In this document: piece after piece, positions 34,140-36,806 of the stretch | Position numbering within the stretch: position 1 is the first letter of the stretch | Layout: each line of letters opens with the position of its first letter | Source: an uncultured Nitrosomonas sp. | GTDB lineage: Bacteria; Pseudomonadota; Gammaproteobacteria; Burkholderiales; Nitrosomonadaceae | Direction of reading: 5' to 3' | Length of the DNA stretch: 36,806 nucleotides | Assembly (NCBI RefSeq): GCF_902826915.1 | Contig: NZ_CADEGP010000025.1 | Location: 1-36,806, forward strand | The notes under the pieces: model-generated | Database searches by the model: none | What the model was told of the DNA's origin: nothing | Seen by the model: only the letters and a program-made list of their open reading frames with translations | Program-made: the position numbers and the translations under genes

Positions 34140-35396
34140 ATGCAAACATTCACATTGATTTTTCTGATTGCGCTATTACTCACCACGCTAACTCAGGTTT
34201 GGCTATCAGCCAGGCATATCCGTCACGTGCGTATTCACCAGGATAAGGTGCCGGAAGAATTTGCTAGCCAGATTAGCTTGACTGATCATCAAAAGGCGGC
34301 GGATTACACCTGCGTTAAAACGCGCGCAGGATATCCAAGCATACTCTTGCATGCAGGATTGCTGCTCGCATTTACACTGGGCGGTGGTTTAAATGTTTTG
34401 AGTGAATTCTGGGCAGGCTGGCTAAATGATCCTTTAGCGCATGGTATGGTATTAATCATCAGCACTTTCTTTATTATGAGCGTCGCTGAAATTCCATTAA
34501 GTTATTACCGTACTTTTGTAATTGAAGAACAGTTCGGTTTCAATAAAATGACTCCGATGATGTTTTTCGCCGACTTGATCAAACAATCTGCACTCGGCTT
34601 ATTGCTAGGTGCGCCCTTGTTATTTTGCGTGCTGTGGCTGATGGAAAAAATGGGAGAAAGCTGGTGGTTGTATGCCTGGTTTGCCTGGATCGCGTTCAAT
34701 TTATTTGTGTTGGCGATTTTCCCTACTTGGATCGCACCGTTATTTAATAAGTTTACCCCGCTGGAAGACGCTACGCTCAAGACGCGCATCGAGCAACTGA
34801 TGAATAAATGCGGCTTTAAAGCCAGCGGACTGTTTGTGATGGATGGTTCGCGCCGCAGCAATCATGGCAATGCTTACTTTACCGGATTTGGCAAAACCAA
34901 ACGCATCGTGTTTTTCGATACCCTGCTGGCACGCCTGAATCCTGCGGAAATCGAAGCGGTGCTGGCGCATGAGCTAGGGCATTTCAAGCATCGCCATGTG
35001 ATCAAGCGCATGGTGATTTCATTTGCGATGAGTTTGGCATTTTTCTGGATTCTGGGGTATCTGATGGGGCAAAGCTGGTTTTACGAAGGATTGGGAGTAG
35101 AGGTTGCTTCCGTACCGTCGGCAGCGATGGCATTGCTGCTGTTTTTTCTGGTAATGCCGGTATTTACTTTTCTGCTGCATCCAATCTCGAGTATTTATTC
35201 ACGCAAACATGAATTTGAGGCTGATTCCTATGCAGCACAGAATTCGTCTGCGGATGATTTAATTCAAGCGCTGGTAAAGCTGTACCAGGATAATGCTGCG
35301 ACGCTTACGCCGGATCCACTGCATTCGGCTTTTTATGATTCACATCCACCGGCATCAATCCGGGTGGCGCATTTACAAAGTCAGGAGCCAGCATGA
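34140..35396 (+). CDS. M48-family membrane metalloprotease (Ste24/CAAX protease-like)
   Basis: This 418-residue integral membrane protease has seven or so hydrophobic segments. The zinc motif HELGH is at 277-281, with a third ligand Glu in HEFEADSYA near 353. The N-terminal M48_N region (SYYRTFVIEEQFGFN) is typical of Ste24-type enzymes rather than HtpX. Bacterial members probably act in membrane-protein quality control. The stop overlaps the start of the dehydratase gene by 4 bp (ATGA), so it heads a coupled operon with that gene and rsgA. Confidence 0.9.
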   Translation: MQTFTLIFLIALLLTTLTQVWLSARHIRHVRIHQDKVPEEFASQISLTDHQKAADYTCVKTRAGYPSILLHAGLLLAFTLGGGLNVLSEFWAGWLNDPLAHGMVLIISTFFIMSVAEIPLSYYRTFVIEEQFGFNKMTPMMFFADLIKQSALGLLLGAPLLFCVLWLMEKMGESWWLYAWFAWIAFNLFVLAIFPTWIAPLFNKFTPLEDATLKTRIEQLMNKCGFKASGLFVMDGSRRSNHGNAYFTGFGKTKRIVFFDTLLARLNPAEIEAVLAHELGHFKHRHVIKRMVISFAMSLAFFWILGYLMGQSWFYEGLGVEVASVPSAAMALLLFFLVMPVFTFLLHPISSIYSRKHEFEADSYAAQNSSADDLIQALVKLYQDNAATLTPDPLHSAFYDSHPPASIRVAHLQSQEPA

Positions 35397-35734
35397 ACGA
35401 TACCGTATGTGATTTAACGTCTAAACAATGCAAGCCGTGCGAGGGTGGCGTGCCGCCGTTGTCTGACATTACAGTTGCCGATTACTTGAAGCAGATTGAT
35501 GATTGGCGATTGCAGGGCAAACAAATCAGCAAGACCTATGATTTCAAGAATTGTTATCAAACAATGGCGTTCGTAAATGCAGTGGCATGGGTCTCGCATC
35601 GTGAGGATCATCATCCTGACATGCTGGTTGGTTATAATAAATGCGTGGTCACGTACACGACGCATGCCATTGGCGGTTTGTCCGAGAATGATTTCATTTG
35701 TGCGGCGAAAATCGACAAGTTGTTCTCGATTTGA
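35393..35734 (+). CDS. phhB: Pterin-4a-carbinolamine dehydratase
   Basis: This 113-residue PCD/DCoH family protein has the active-site motif HREDHHPD (H69, H73, H74), preceded by the family region FVNAVAW and followed by VTYTTHAIGGLSENDF. The N-terminal CDLTSKQCKPCEGGVPPL is the usual bacterial leader. It dehydrates 4a-hydroxytetrahydrobiopterin-type cofactors. No aromatic amino-acid hydroxylase lies in the window. It is coupled to both neighbours: ATGA overlap upstream and a TTGA overlap with rsgA downstream. Confidence 0.9.
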   Translation: MNDTVCDLTSKQCKPCEGGVPPLSDITVADYLKQIDDWRLQGKQISKTYDFKNCYQTMAFVNAVAWVSHREDHHPDMLVGYNKCVVTYTTHAIGGLSENDFICAAKIDKLFSI

Positions 35735-36627
35735 GCATTCGCCCTAGTAAAGCTAAGCAGCAAAATAAGTATTTAACGGGACAAGTAATTGCCGCATTTG
35801 GTAGACGCTATTCGATTGAAACAGTAAGCGGAGAAATTATTTCCTGCGTCATGCGTGGCAAAAAAGGCGGTACTGCTTGCGGTGACCAGGTTGAATACCA
35901 GCTGACTACTGCAGGGCAAGGCGTTATCGAAGCAGTTATTCCGCGCACTTCATTGTTATACCGCAGCGATGCATTCAAGGAAAAAATCATTGCTGCCAAC
36001 GTGACGCAAATCATCATTGTTGTTGCGGCGATTCCCAGCTTTAGCGAGGAATTGATTAATCGCTGCTTGGTCGCAGCGGAAAGCGAGAAAATCGAGGTAT
36101 TGATTGTGCTGAATAAAGCTGACTTGGTTGAGTCAGCCCAAATTGCGATGGAAACACTATCGCTTTACCGAGACTTAGGCTATCGCGTATTGCCATTAAG
36201 TGCTTTGCAGGATGTCTCAGCGCTACAACCCTATTTGTCGGGCCATCTCAGTGTACTGGCCGGTCAATCGGGTATGGGCAAATCCACCTTGCTCAATACC
36301 TTGATTCCGCAGGCCCGGCGTGCCACTGCGGAAATTTCACTGGCACTTGATTCCGGTTGCCATACGACCACGCATTCGCGACTTTATTTCCTTGATGCTG
36401 ATAGCGCTATCATCGATTCCCCCGGATTCCAGGAATTTGGTCTGAACCATATCGCAGAAGAAAACTTGGCTTGGGGATTCATCGAGTTTCATCCTTACTT
36501 TGGACAATGCAAATTCAGTAACTGTCGTCATATTACTGAGCCCGGTTGTGCAGTAATACAAGCTACACAACAAGGAAAAATTAATTCCAGACGGCTGAGC
36601 TTTTATCATCGACTACTACGTAGGTAA
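35731..36627 (+). CDS. rsgA: Ribosome small-subunit biogenesis GTPase RsgA
   Basis: This circularly permuted GTPase has 298 residues from the TTG at 35731. An upstream TTG at 35698 is possible but lies deep in the previous gene. The chosen start overlaps that gene's TGA in TTGA, matching the overlap at the preceding junction. An OB-fold N domain (GQVIAAFGRRYSIE) comes first. The G motifs appear in permuted order, G4 LNKADL then G1 GQSGMGKST then G3 DSPGF. The zinc finger is CKFSNCRHITEPGC. It acts in late 30S maturation. Confidence 0.93.
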   Translation: MSIRPSKAKQQNKYLTGQVIAAFGRRYSIETVSGEIISCVMRGKKGGTACGDQVEYQLTTAGQGVIEAVIPRTSLLYRSDAFKEKIIAANVTQIIIVVAAIPSFSEELINRCLVAAESEKIEVLIVLNKADLVESAQIAMETLSLYRDLGYRVLPLSALQDVSALQPYLSGHLSVLAGQSGMGKSTLLNTLIPQARRATAEISLALDSGCHTTTHSRLYFLDADSAIIDSPGFQEFGLNHIAEENLAWGFIEFHPYFGQCKFSNCRHITEPGCAVIQATQQGKINSRRLSFYHRLLRR

Positions 36628-36806
36628 GATTGCTTTTTGGGGTATTCAGATCCATTTGGCAAAGCGTGTTAACCACTTTGGTGCAGATGTTTCACCAAAA
36701 TACTACGACACTGCATTTTGTTATCTCGCGGTATTTCGACGATTTTTATTTAGGCGGATTCAAGTTTGAAGTGCAATTTTGAATAACGCAGGTCCTGGGG
36801 GTTGGA

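Noticed and set aside
36628..36806. Terminal segment after rsgA considered as a further gene or insertion-sequence end
   Set aside because: No open frame, repeat or RNA could be supported in these 179 bases.

Overview
The window looks like a chromosomal segment of a betaproteobacterium, most likely a Nitrosomonas-type ammonia oxidiser. This is inferred from the gene order ftsY-ftsE-ftsX-rpoH, the orn / M48 protease / pterin dehydratase / rsgA block, moderate GC content and a heavy insertion-sequence load. I could not run a search to confirm the organism.

Layout. Bases 178-18597 form a surface-polysaccharide region read entirely on the minus strand. It holds an AsnB-type amidotransferase, three GT4 glycosyltransferases, an O-antigen ligase/polymerase-like membrane protein and a MurJ/Wzx-like flippase. 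Then come a monotopic sugar-1-phosphate transferase, a LegC-type aminotransferase, an SDR epimerase, an LhgO-type FAD oxidase, and the TviC/TviB pair that should make UDP-GalNAcA. The middle genes (about 10.5-15 kb) are more AT-rich than the flanks, so the cluster looks like a mosaic. Bases 18714-23809 are a two-gene unit: a HAF-repeat secreted protein translationally coupled to a 1282-residue secreted AA5-type copper-radical oxidase carrying four Ig-like/CARDB units, the last ones nearly identical 606-bp tandem repeats.

Bases 23859-27470 are an insertion-sequence graveyard (IS30, IS3-like, IS1595, IS5) with a truncated DUF2726 gene. A second graveyard (IS1595, IS5) lies at 15.05-16.1 kb, and a decayed IS3 sits at 2237-3473. 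An IS200/IS605 element at about 9866-10411 has spawned small non-autonomous relatives. These are two identical 111-bp copies in inverted orientation (12500-12610 and 17206-17316), a partial copy abutting the IS30, and a 64-bp near-perfect fold-back palindrome inside an IS3-like orfA remnant.

From 27.6 kb to the end the region is housekeeping. It has tRNA-Ser(CGA), rpoH with a CIRCE/HrcA-type operator over its promoter, ftsX-ftsE-ftsY, a lone catalytic M16 peptidase, a His-rich EF-hand protein, orn, and a tightly coupled M48 protease / pterin-4a-carbinolamine dehydratase / rsgA operon.

The points most worth following are the secreted copper-oxidase/HAF module with its homogenised repeats, the CIRCE element directly on rpoH, the IS200-derived mini-element family placed inside the polysaccharide cluster, and a 196-bp perfect repeat shared by two glycosyltransferase genes.
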